The translations under genes were made by a program, and so were the position numbers. The notes under the pieces are model-generated. The model searched no databases and was not told the DNA's origin. It saw only the letters and a list, made by a program, of their open reading frames with translations. This document shows positions 1-6,820 of a DNA stretch of 64,000 bases, in pieces; within the stretch, counting starts at the first letter, position 1; the number at the start of each line of letters is the position of its first letter. The stretch comes from Variovorax paradoxus (GTDB lineage: Bacteria; Pseudomonadota; Gammaproteobacteria; Burkholderiales; Burkholderiaceae_C): contig NZ_JAGGNW010000003.1 in assembly GCF_018614875.1 (NCBI RefSeq), positions 62,001-126,000 of the forward strand, written 5' to 3'.

Positions 1-2
1 CC

Positions 3-167
3 GGTGTCTTAACAAAATATCCGGTGGGAATATCCGTTTATCAATGGGCGATCGATAACGAGAATTTCAAAGTGAAGAGTGAACGAGATTGTTCACCAGA
101 ATTTATTCAAAAATTTTCTTCTGCTGCTCAAGAGCACATGCATTACGAGAACGGTTCAGCGGACTAG
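3..167 (+). CDS. 3' end of an unrecognised gene (partial)
   Basis: An open frame enters from the left edge in frame 3 and stops at TAG 165-167, giving the last 54 codons of a protein. The peptide is rich in polar and aromatic residues and ends in ...QEHMHYENGSAD. The base composition is clearly lower in GC than the rest of the window. The next gene starts 17 bp later, so the two look co-transcribed. I do not recognise the family. Compact acidic pairs of this sort are common among polymorphic-toxin immunity genes, but that is only a guess. Confidence 0.5.
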   Translation, partial: GVLTKYPVGISVYQWAIDNENFKVKSERDCSPEFIQKFSSAAQEHMHYENGSAD

Positions 168-184
168 AAAGCTACCTGGGGTCC

Positions 185-523
185 ATGAGCGACGACGACC
201 TAGCCGATTTCTACATTAATGATGCTGATTGCCGCACCAAGTTGTTTGACGCGATGAAGGTCGATTTCGATCGCTTCGGTCCTTTGAGCAAGCAACGGGT
301 TCTGGAGGCCATCGAGTTCATCCTATCGTCGGGCCAGATTGACAAGTTTTGGGGGTACGTTGTGCCGCAAGCAGTGCCACTTGATGAAGTCGAAGACAAG
401 CCGGGCTACTTGCGCGCGCTCTACGAGAAGTTGGTGGGGCATGAGCCGCTACAAAGAGACTTCGGCTCGGATGTGGAATTGGTCGATGCCATCGGGCCGC
501 ACGGCATCGATGTCAGGCAATAG
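185..523 (+). CDS. small acidic hypothetical protein
   Basis: A 112-residue acidic, soluble-looking protein beginning MSDDDLADFYIND, with no signal peptide or membrane segment. An in-frame TTG at 89 would give 144 residues, but that start overlaps the preceding gene by 79 bp, so I prefer ATG 185, which lies 17 bp after the preceding stop. Composition resembles the preceding partial gene and differs from the GC-rich dipZ gene that follows on the other strand. Function unknown. The pair looks like accessory DNA at the edge of the redox block. Confidence 0.55.
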   Translation: MSDDDLADFYINDADCRTKLFDAMKVDFDRFGPLSKQRVLEAIEFILSSGQIDKFWGYVVPQAVPLDEVEDKPGYLRALYEKLVGHEPLQRDFGSDVELVDAIGPHGIDVRQ

Positions 524-575
524 CTCAAGGACTACGCCGGCCCCATGCCCTGACATCGAACACGCCCCAAGCGCC

Positions 576-2402
576 TCAACCGAACGTGAACGCATAAGCC
601 TGCGCCCCGCCGTCGAGAAACTCGATCTCGAACAGGCGGTCGCTGCCGCTCTTCGTCTGCCGCACGAGTTGGTAGAGCTTCTGTGCCTCGATGGTTCCGT
701 AGCCCTGTTCGTCGGTGTCTGCGCCGTGGTCCGCGAGCGGCGGCTTGCCGTCCACCAGCACCCGAAAGCGCACCGGCTTGCTGTCGGCCGCGGGGCCGAG
801 CACCAGGTGAAGGTCGCGCGCCTGAAAGCGGTACGCGATGCGGCCGTTGGCGCGGTTGGACACGGCGCGCTCGGCCTCCACCGTCCAGTCGCCGGCGAGC
901 GCCCACTGGTTGGTGCGCAGAGACGCGGGGCCTTGGTAGACATGCGCGCGGCCTGCGACGAGGCCGCCGGGCGAGGCGAAGCCGGTGGCACGCTCCGCGC
1001 CCACATAGGTCTCGCCCGACATCGCGAGCTCGGGGCCAGGTGCGGCCTGCGTGCCCTGCCCCTTCGGGGTGACCAGATCGATCGGCAGGTTTTTCTGCCC
1101 CGCTTCGGCCAGCAGCTGTTGGATGATCTGCTCGGCCTTCTCGTAGCGGTTCTCGCCGAACTGGTGATGGCGGATGCGGCCCTGCGCGTCGATGAAATAG
1201 AACGCGGGCCAGGCCTGGTTGCCGAACCCGCGCCAGATGGCGAAGTCGTTGTCGGTGGCCACGGGAAAGCCGATGTCCAGGTCCTTGGTCGCCTTGCGCA
1301 CGTTGGCCGATCGCTTCTCGAACGCGAACTCCGGCGAGTGCACGCCGATGACGACGAGGCCCGCGTCCTTGTACTTCTCGGCCCACGCGCGAACGTAAGG
1401 CAGCGTGCGCAGGCAGTTGATGCACGAGTAGGTCCAGAAGTCGACCAGCACGACCTTGCCGCGCAGGGACTCGGGGGTCAGCGGTGGCGAGTTGATCCAT
1501 TCGGTGGCCCCGGCGAGCGATGGGAAGTTGCCTTCCACGCCGAGCGTGCGCACGGGCGCGGCGACAGTCGCCGGCATAGATGCGGGTTCAGGCGCAGGCA
1601 CGGTGGCGGCCGTGCGCACCCAGCCTGCGTCCCGGTCGGCATGCGGGGCGCCGGGTTCGGCAGGTAGCGGCTTTGGCGTGCGGACCTTCTCCACCAGTGC
1701 CTGCTCCAGCGCCGAGGTCGTGCCCACCGAGAGGCGGGCGAGCAGGCCGGTGTCCAGCCCCAGCGCGATGGCGCCCACACCCACCAGCACGGCCGCCCCG
1801 GCCGCGCGGCGCACCCATTCGCCGGTGTGCAGCGAACGCTTCATCACCGAGAACACGCGCCCGCCGAACAGCAGCGCCGCCGCCAGCGAGGTACAGGCAC
1901 CCGCCGCATAGGCCAGCAGCAGCAGCGAGGTGTCGACGCTGGCGCCGTTGAGGGCCGCGCCCGTCAGGATGAGCCCGAGGATCGGGCCCGCGCACGGCGC
2001 CCACAGCAAGCCTGTGCCCACGCCCAGCATCAGCGGGGCGAACACGGAAGCTTTCTGCGTCTTGCCGTCGGGCTGCGACTCGGCCAGGCGGATGCCAAGC
2101 GCCACCAGCGGCCGGCTCATGCGATCGGCCAGGCTGGGGAACAGCAGCGCCGCGCCGAACAGCGCGAGCATCGCGATCGCCGCATGGCGCCCGTACTCGT
2201 TGACCGTGACCACCCAGCCGCCACCCACCGCCGCCAGCGTGGCGACGGCGGCGAAGGTCACCGCCATGCCCAGCAGCATCGGAAGGCCTTGCGAGTGGAA
2301 TGGGCGGTCGGCCCGTGCGAACACGAAGGGCAGCACCGGGAGGATGCAGGGGCTCAGGATGGTGAGCACCCCGCCCAGGTAGGCAATGAGAAGGATCAAC
2401 AT
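576..2402 (-). CDS. dipZ: DipZ-type protein: CcdA-like membrane domain fused to TlpA-like thioredoxin domain
   Basis: A 608-residue protein in three parts. Residues about 1-240 form a CcdA/DsbD-like membrane domain with a conserved early PCILPVLPF segment. Residues about 290-450 are a TlpA-like thioredoxin domain with a CINC active site at Cys327 and Cys330, in the context FWTYSCINCLRTLPYV. Residues about 455-608 are the beta-rich C-terminal domain typical of DipZ proteins. The family passes reducing power from cytoplasmic thiols across the membrane to the periplasm. It lies 38 bp downstream of the sensor kinase gene, probably in one operon. Its thioredoxin domain is closely similar to the separate TlpA-like protein at 5507-6064. 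Confidence 0.9.
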   Translation of the reverse strand: MLILLIAYLGGVLTILSPCILPVLPFVFARADRPFHSQGLPMLLGMAVTFAAVATLAAVGGGWVVTVNEYGRHAAIAMLALFGAALLFPSLADRMSRPLVALGIRLAESQPDGKTQKASVFAPLMLGVGTGLLWAPCAGPILGLILTGAALNGASVDTSLLLLAYAAGACTSLAAALLFGGRVFSVMKRSLHTGEWVRRAAGAAVLVGVGAIALGLDTGLLARLSVGTTSALEQALVEKVRTPKPLPAEPGAPHADRDAGWVRTAATVPAPEPASMPATVAAPVRTLGVEGNFPSLAGATEWINSPPLTPESLRGKVVLVDFWTYSCINCLRTLPYVRAWAEKYKDAGLVVIGVHSPEFAFEKRSANVRKATKDLDIGFPVATDNDFAIWRGFGNQAWPAFYFIDAQGRIRHHQFGENRYEKAEQIIQQLLAEAGQKNLPIDLVTPKGQGTQAAPGPELAMSGETYVGAERATGFASPGGLVAGRAHVYQGPASLRTNQWALAGDWTVEAERAVSNRANGRIAYRFQARDLHLVLGPAADSKPVRFRVLVDGKPPLADHGADTDEQGYGTIEAQKLYQLVRQTKSGSDRLFEIEFLDGGAQAYAFTFG

Positions 2403-2440
2403 GGTTCGGGTTCAGGCTGTAGGGGGCGCGTGAGGGGTCT

Positions 2441-3802
2441 TCACCGTGTGCTCATGGTGAGGCGTGCCTCCAGCCCGCCTTCGGGACGGTTCTGCAGCTT
2501 CAGCTCGGCGCCCATCGCCATGGCGAGTTGGTGCGCAATGGCCAGGCCCAGGCCGGTGCCGCCGGTGCTGCGGTTGCGCGAACTCTCGACGCGGTAGAAG
2601 GGCTTGAGCACGGCGTCGAGTTCATCGGGCGGAATGCCGGGGCCGTTGTCGATCACGGCGATGACCAGCTGACCGAGCTGGCCGTCGCCGGCCTGCACAC
2701 GCAGGCGCACATCGCTGCCGAAGATCAGGGCGTTGTCGACCAGGTTCATGACGATGCGGCGCAGCGCGTTCGGCCGGCTCACGATCGGCGCGCCGACGCG
2801 GCCCTCGAGGTGCACCCGCTTGCCGGCGTCTTCGTAGTCGGCCACCATGCTTTCGAGCAACGCGTCGGCATCCATGCGCAGCGGCGGCTCGGTGGCGCCG
2901 TGCAGCGTGCGCGCATAGGTCACGCCTTCGCGCACCAGCGAGTTCATTTCGTCGAGGTCCTGGCGGAACTTGCCGCGGTCGTGTTCGTCATCCATGAGGT
3001 CGGTGCGCAGCCGCATCCGCGTGATGGGCGTCTGCAGGTCGTGCGAGATGGCCGCGAGGATCTCCACGCGCTCCGACATATAGCCGCCGATGCGCTGCTG
3101 CATCGCATTGAAGGCGCGCGCCGCGTGCGCCACCTCGGTGGGGCCCTCTTCAGTCAGCTTCTGCGCCTTGAGGTCAGGCCCGAGGTCGTCCGCCGCGGCG
3201 GCCAGCTCGGCCAGCGGCCGCGTGACCAGCCGCACGGCGAACCATCCACAGACGGCCAGCACCAGCAGCTGGATCACGAGGACCCACATCACCCAACGCG
3301 ACACCGGCATGCCCACCCGCATGGCATGGACCACCACGGAGGAGCCATCGCTCAGCCGCACCTGGATCTGCAGGCCCTCGTGCGGCCGGGCCACCTGCCC
3401 GACCTTGACGATCTGGAACGGCCGCATCGCGTCGACGATAGCAGTGGCGAACTGCCGCGACAGCAGCGACTGGGGATCGCCCCCTTCGGCCGTGCCGCCC
3501 AGCACGAAGCGGTAGTTGCGCCGCTCCAGCCGCTCGAGCCAACCGGGCCGTTCCGCGGCGGGCAGGCGGTCGAGGATGGCCACCGAGCTGGCGATGTCGC
3601 GCTCGATGCCGATCATCATCAGCTCGCGCATCGCCATGTCGCGCTCGTAGCGGATGGCAGCGAAGGTGAGCAGCTGCGCGATCGCCAGGCCCACCACGAT
3701 GATCAGCGTCACGCGGGCGAAGAGGGATCGCGGCACCAAGCGGCGCAGGACGCCAAGGCGTTCGTTGGCTGGGCTCCGGGACGGGCTGGCGGGTTTGGAC
3801 AT
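2441..3802 (-). CDS. membrane sensor histidine kinase (EnvZ/OmpR type)
   Basis: A 453-residue sensor kinase with a basic N-terminus and first membrane helix (VTLIIVVGLAIAQLLTFAAI), a periplasmic loop of about 110 residues, a second helix near residue 165, HAMP, HisKA with ISHDLQTPITRMRLRTD around the phosphoacceptor His, and HATPase with DNALIFG, DNGPGIPP and GGTGLGLAI motifs. The frame stays open to 3880. I chose ATG 3802 because the basic MSKPASPSRS segment then leads directly into the helix; a TATAAA sits 8 nt before it, so transcription could be nearly leaderless. It is followed by dipZ. The natural partner is the OmpR-type regulator at 4620, on the other side of ohr. Signal unknown; the neighbours suggest thiol or oxidant stress. 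Confidence 0.88.
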   Translation of the reverse strand: MSKPASPSRSPANERLGVLRRLVPRSLFARVTLIIVVGLAIAQLLTFAAIRYERDMAMRELMMIGIERDIASSVAILDRLPAAERPGWLERLERRNYRFVLGGTAEGGDPQSLLSRQFATAIVDAMRPFQIVKVGQVARPHEGLQIQVRLSDGSSVVVHAMRVGMPVSRWVMWVLVIQLLVLAVCGWFAVRLVTRPLAELAAAADDLGPDLKAQKLTEEGPTEVAHAARAFNAMQQRIGGYMSERVEILAAISHDLQTPITRMRLRTDLMDDEHDRGKFRQDLDEMNSLVREGVTYARTLHGATEPPLRMDADALLESMVADYEDAGKRVHLEGRVGAPIVSRPNALRRIVMNLVDNALIFGSDVRLRVQAGDGQLGQLVIAVIDNGPGIPPDELDAVLKPFYRVESSRNRSTGGTGLGLAIAHQLAMAMGAELKLQNRPEGGLEARLTMSTR

Positions 3803-3838
3803 GGGCCCGTTTATAGACCCCGGCCCGGCTGGAAAGCC

Positions 3839-3851
3839 CATGGCGTGTATC
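3839..3851 (-). promoter_or_regulatory. half-copy of the shared promoter element, before the sensor kinase gene
   Basis: Read towards the kinase gene the sequence is GATACACGCCATG, matching the GATACASRGGCATAC half of the 45-bp element but one base shorter. The flanking bases resemble the half-copy at 18427. It lies 36 bp before ATG 3802 and about 24 bp before a TATAAA box. No GTGAAACGTA half is present at the expected distance, so this is at best a degenerate site. Confidence 0.35.
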
Positions 3852-3926
3852 GCAGTGTGTTGAGCAGCAAGGAGCGACATGGAACATTACCCGTTCAGGC
3901 CCGTCCGCATCCGTGGGAAAGGTGGG

Positions 3927-4343
3927 TCAGACCACGTTGATCGTGACGTCGACGTTGCCGCGCGTGGCCTTGGAGTACGGGCAGGTCTGGTGCGCCGCAT
4001 CCACCAGCGCCTGCACGAGCTCGCGCTCGATGCCAGGCACGCTGACATTCAGGCGGGCCTTGAGGAAGTAGGCACCGTCGGTGTTGGCCAGGTCCACTTC
4101 GGCATCGACGGCCAGGTCGGCGGGCAGCTTGACCTTCTGCCTGGCCGCAGCGAGGCCCATGGCGCCGATGAAGCAGGCGGACCAGCCGGCGGCAAAGAGC
4201 TGCTCGGGATTGGTGCCGTTGCCGGTGCCTCCGGGCGGCGACAGCTTGACGTCCAGGCGGCCGTCGCTGCTGGCCGACGCGCCGTCGCGGCCGCCGGTGG
4301 TCCGCGTCTTGCCGGTGTAGAGGATCTTTTCGGTGGAGGTCAT
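3927..4343 (-). CDS. ohr: organic hydroperoxide resistance protein Ohr
   Basis: A 138-residue OsmC/Ohr-family peroxidase, the usual Ohr length. It carries the paired catalytic cysteines Cys57 (GWSACF) and Cys121 (HQTCPYSKATRGN), plus Arg19 and Glu47 at the positions that activate the peroxidatic cysteine in Ohr enzymes. It reduces organic and fatty-acid hydroperoxides in the cytoplasm, normally using lipoylated proteins. A good ribosome site (AAGGAA) precedes ATG 4343. No MarR-type ohrR lies next to it, which is unusual; instead it sits between a sensor kinase and an OmpR-type regulator, and a complete copy of the 45-bp element begins 77 bp upstream. Confidence 0.95.
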   Translation of the reverse strand: MTSTEKILYTGKTRTTGGRDGASASSDGRLDVKLSPPGGTGNGTNPEQLFAAGWSACFIGAMGLAAARQKVKLPADLAVDAEVDLANTDGAYFLKARLNVSVPGIERELVQALVDAAHQTCPYSKATRGNVDVTINVV

Positions 4344-4419
4344 GGTGTGTTCCTTGGAGGGGGTGAGTTGGAGAACGGCTGGATTGTTGGCCTTGCCCGA
4401 TCCACCCGGAACGCATTGC

Positions 4420-4464
4420 GTATGCCTCTGTATCCGCGCGGGAAATCCACACAGTACGTTTCAC
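4420..4464 (-). promoter_or_regulatory. 45-bp shared promoter element, copy A (before ohr)
   Basis: Read towards ohr: GTGAAACGTA, then 20 bp, then GATACAGAGGCATAC, then CGCAATG. Three other complete copies (6553-6597, 20867-20911, 22036-22080) have exactly the same spacing. The GATAC half faces ohr and lies 77 bp from its start codon. The whole ohr to response-regulator gap is only 276 bp, so the element could also act on the regulator gene. GCATACGCA could contain the -10 region with the GTGAAACGTA half upstream as an activator site; that reading is inference. Confidence 0.6.
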
Positions 4465-4619
4465 TTGCGCAACCGAACCGCATGCCCTGCTCGCCCCCGG
4501 CGGCGCGAAACAAACTGTCGCGCCCGCGCCGCTAGATACTTGCGAATACAAACCCCGCTCGCGGTGAGGAACCGGCAAGCTACATTGCGGCTGCGGCGCA
4601 GCTCACACCCCACACGACC

Positions 4620-5363
4620 ATGAATTCAAAGACCTCCGACCACCTTCTCATCGTCGACGACGACCGGGAAATCCGCGAACTGCTCACGACCTACCTGGTG
4701 AAGAACGGCCTGCGCGTGGTGGCGGTGCCCACCGGCCGGCACATGCGCGCGGCGCTGGAAGAGTCAGGGCCCTTCGACCTGATCATCCTGGACCTGATGC
4801 TGCCGGGCGAAGACGGCCTCACGCTCTGCCGCGACCTGCGCACCGGCAAGTACAAGGCGACGCCAATCCTGATGCTCACCGCGCGCAGCGAGGAAGCCGA
4901 CCGCATCCTCGGGCTCGAGATGGGCGCCGACGACTACCTGGCCAAGCCTTTTTCCGCGCGCGAGCTGCTCGCGCGCATCCGCGCGGTGATGCGGCGCACG
5001 CGCATGCTGCCGCCGAACATGGGCGCGGTCGAACCCTCGCAGAAGCTGGCCTTCGGCGACTGGCAGGTGGACACGGTGGCGCGCCATCTGCTGGACGGCA
5101 GCGGCACCATGGTGGCCCTGAGCGGCGCCGAGTACAGATTGCTGCGCGTGTTCCTCGACCATCCGCAGAAGGTGCTGAGCCGCGACCAGCTGCTGAGCCT
5201 CACGCAGGGCCGCGAAGCCGAACTCTTCGAGCGCTCGATCGACCTGCTGGTGAGCCGCCTGCGGCAGCGGCTGCGCGACGATGCGCGCGAGCCCTGCTAC
5301 ATCAAGACGGTGCGCAGCGAAGGCTATGTGTTCGCCTCGTCCGTCGAGGCGCAGGACGACTGA
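4620..5363 (+). CDS. OmpR-family response regulator
   Basis: A 247-residue two-domain regulator. The receiver (about 1-125) has the acidic pair Asp13/Asp14, phosphoacceptor Asp58 (LIILDLMLPGEDG), Thr87 and Lys109 (LAKPF). The C-terminal winged helix (about 145-240) ends with the usual RSEGYVF motif and contains LLVSRLRQRLRDD. It is divergent from ohr and the sensor kinase gene and is the obvious partner of that kinase. Copy A of the 45-bp element lies in its upstream gap. It is my candidate for the protein that binds this element; the sequence does not prove it. Confidence 0.93.
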   Translation: MNSKTSDHLLIVDDDREIRELLTTYLVKNGLRVVAVPTGRHMRAALEESGPFDLIILDLMLPGEDGLTLCRDLRTGKYKATPILMLTARSEEADRILGLEMGADDYLAKPFSARELLARIRAVMRRTRMLPPNMGAVEPSQKLAFGDWQVDTVARHLLDGSGTMVALSGAEYRLLRVFLDHPQKVLSRDQLLSLTQGREAELFERSIDLLVSRLRQRLRDDAREPCYIKTVRSEGYVFASSVEAQDD

Positions 5364-5376
5364 GCGTTTCGCCGCG

Positions 5377-5505
5377 TCATGTGCGGGCGCGATTTCGCGT
5401 GCCCGTGAGTTCGCGGGCCGCGATGCATTGACAACTCACCGGGTTGCGTACTTCGTGCGCAAAGCCGCCCGCGAAGAAGAGGAGCGCGAACCAGAGCTTC
5501 TTCAT
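5377..5505 (-). CDS. 42-residue small membrane or secreted peptide coupled to the TlpA-like gene
   Basis: ATG 5505 lies one base beyond the TGA of the TlpA-like gene, and the frame closes at TGA 5377-5379. The product starts MKKLWFALLFFAGGFA, a strong hydrophobic segment with a positively charged start. It continues with about 26 polar residues including a CQC pair. The tight junction suggests translational coupling. Its 3' end is 13 bp from the convergent response-regulator gene. It could equally be a chance frame, since the hydrophobic segment is the only protein-like feature. Confidence 0.4.
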   Translation of the reverse strand: MKKLWFALLFFAGGFAHEVRNPVSCQCIAARELTGTRNRART

Positions 5506-5506
5506 G

Positions 5507-6064
5507 TCAACTCCCCACAGCCGGCGGTTGCTCGGCCAGCAGCGCCTGGATTTTTTTCTCGGTGGTGCCGTAACTGCCTTCGCCGAAGTGCGAATAGACG
5601 ATCTTTCCCTGCTTGTCGATCAGGTAGACCGCCGGCCAGTACTGGTTGTTGAAGGCCTTCCAGGTGGCGTAGTGATTGTCCTGCGCCACGGCGTGCTTGA
5701 TCTGCAACCGGTCGATCGCGTTTCGCACGTTCCTGGTGGATTTCTCGTAAGCGAACTCCGGCGTGTGCACGCCCACGACGACCAGGCCCTTGTCCTTGTA
5801 CTTCTCGTTCCATTCCTTGACGTAGGGCAGGTGGTTGAGACAGTTGATGCAGGTGTAGGTCCAGAAGTCGACCAGCACGACCTTGCCGCGCAGCTCTTGC
5901 AGCTTCAGGGGCTCGGAGTTGAGCCATTGGTCGATGTTCTGGAATTCGGGCGCCTGCTGCGCGGCGCCGGCGGGGACGTCGCCTCCGGGCGGGGGCGCCG
6001 CGAAGGTGAGGATGCCGACCGAGGCCGCGACGGCTGCGACGCCGATCAGCACATTGGATTTCAT
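5507..6064 (-). CDS. TlpA-like periplasmic thioredoxin
   Basis: A 185-residue protein with an N-terminal membrane or signal segment (MKSNVLIGVAAVAASVGILTFA) and one thioredoxin-fold domain with a CINC active site, Cys72 and Cys75, in FWTYTCINCLNHLPYV. The Trp-Pro pair in NNQYWPAVYLID is the usual cis-Pro region. It is a close paralogue of the middle domain of DipZ (576-2402), sharing KYKD.GLVV.GVH.PEFA and related motifs. DipZ could plausibly keep it reduced. It follows the DUF4148 gene by 21 bp in an apparent operon and ends one base before the small coupled ORF. An earlier in-frame ATG at 6070 is equally possible. Confidence 0.88.
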   Translation of the reverse strand: MKSNVLIGVAAVAASVGILTFAAPPPGGDVPAGAAQQAPEFQNIDQWLNSEPLKLQELRGKVVLVDFWTYTCINCLNHLPYVKEWNEKYKDKGLVVVGVHTPEFAYEKSTRNVRNAIDRLQIKHAVAQDNHYATWKAFNNQYWPAVYLIDKQGKIVYSHFGEGSYGTTEKKIQALLAEQPPAVGS

Positions 6065-6085
6065 GGTCACGGCGAGCTCCGAAGT

Positions 6086-6469
6086 TCAGCGCAAGGTGAC
6101 GCCGTCAGCGATTCCAGCCTGCCGCGTCGGAACCACCCCGCGGACGCCGTATTCTGCTGGCACCCGGCTGTTTGCGAAGGCCTCGACATAGAGGTTCTGG
6201 TTCGGCGCGTGCGCGAGTGCGCGGGCTTCGGACTGCACTGCGACGCGGTCGCGCGGGGACGGCAGAGCCGCGGCCACAACTGAAGAGGCGCCATCCGAAT
6301 AGGGATTCGCGGAGTGCGCTGCGTCAACGGCCTGAGTGCGAACGTCGCTGCGGTTGAGCGTCGAGTGCGTCTGCAACACGCCTTGATATTCTTCGGCATG
6401 GGCCTGCGCCATGGTGAGAGCGGCAAGAACCGAGAACGAGGCAGCACTGGCGATTCGGGAGAATTTCAT
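6086..6469 (-). CDS. DUF4148-type exported small protein
   Basis: A 127-residue protein with a clear signal peptide (MKFSRIASAASFSVLAALTMAQAHA, cleavage after AHA) and a low-complexity, Ala-rich mature part. This is the pattern of the DUF4148 proteins that are abundant in Burkholderiales and have no established function. I chose ATG 6469, preceded by an AAGGAAA site, over an upstream in-frame ATG at 6583 because the longer form would bury the signal peptide. It is first in a probable operon with the TlpA-like thioredoxin. Copy B of the 45-bp element lies 84 bp upstream, pointing at it. Confidence 0.7.
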   Translation of the reverse strand: MKFSRIASAASFSVLAALTMAQAHAEEYQGVLQTHSTLNRSDVRTQAVDAAHSANPYSDGASSVVAAALPSPRDRVAVQSEARALAHAPNQNLYVEAFANSRVPAEYGVRGVVPTRQAGIADGVTLR

Positions 6470-6552
6470 GGTGATTTCCTTGGTAGTGAAGTGAGCTTGG
6501 CTAGAGACCGAGCGAATTGTTTGCCGCGCTCCTTCCTTCCGGCGCACATTGC

Positions 6553-6597
6553 GTATGCCTGTGTGTCGGCCTTGGATTTGCACACACTACGTTTCAC
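6553..6597 (-). promoter_or_regulatory. 45-bp shared promoter element, copy B, in the 6470-6820 gap
   Basis: Read towards the DUF4148 gene: GTGAAACGTA, 20 bp, GACACACAGGCATAC, then GCAATG. Spacing is identical to copies A, C and G. GTAGTGTGTG and CACACAGGCATAC also give partial dyad symmetry (TGTGTG facing CACACA). It starts 84 bp before ATG 6469 and 223 bp before the divergent giant kinase gene. The rest of this 351-bp gap shows no gene; a GC-poorer segment at 6640-6680 may hold the promoter of the giant gene. Confidence 0.6.
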
Positions 6598-6820
6598 GAT
6601 GAGGGCGCGACATGGCATTCACCTCTGCCTCTGCCGCCATGTCTAACAACGCCTAACACACGACAACACGCCCGACTGCCATCACGCGGCCAGCTGCGCT
6701 CCAATAGGCGCAGAGCGAAAGGACACGTCTTCCAGATCATGCGGAGCCAGCAGAGGGAGAGCGGCATCCGGATCGCACAAAGGCGCATCCAGAACCGAAT
6801 CCTCTTCGGAGCCTACCTCC

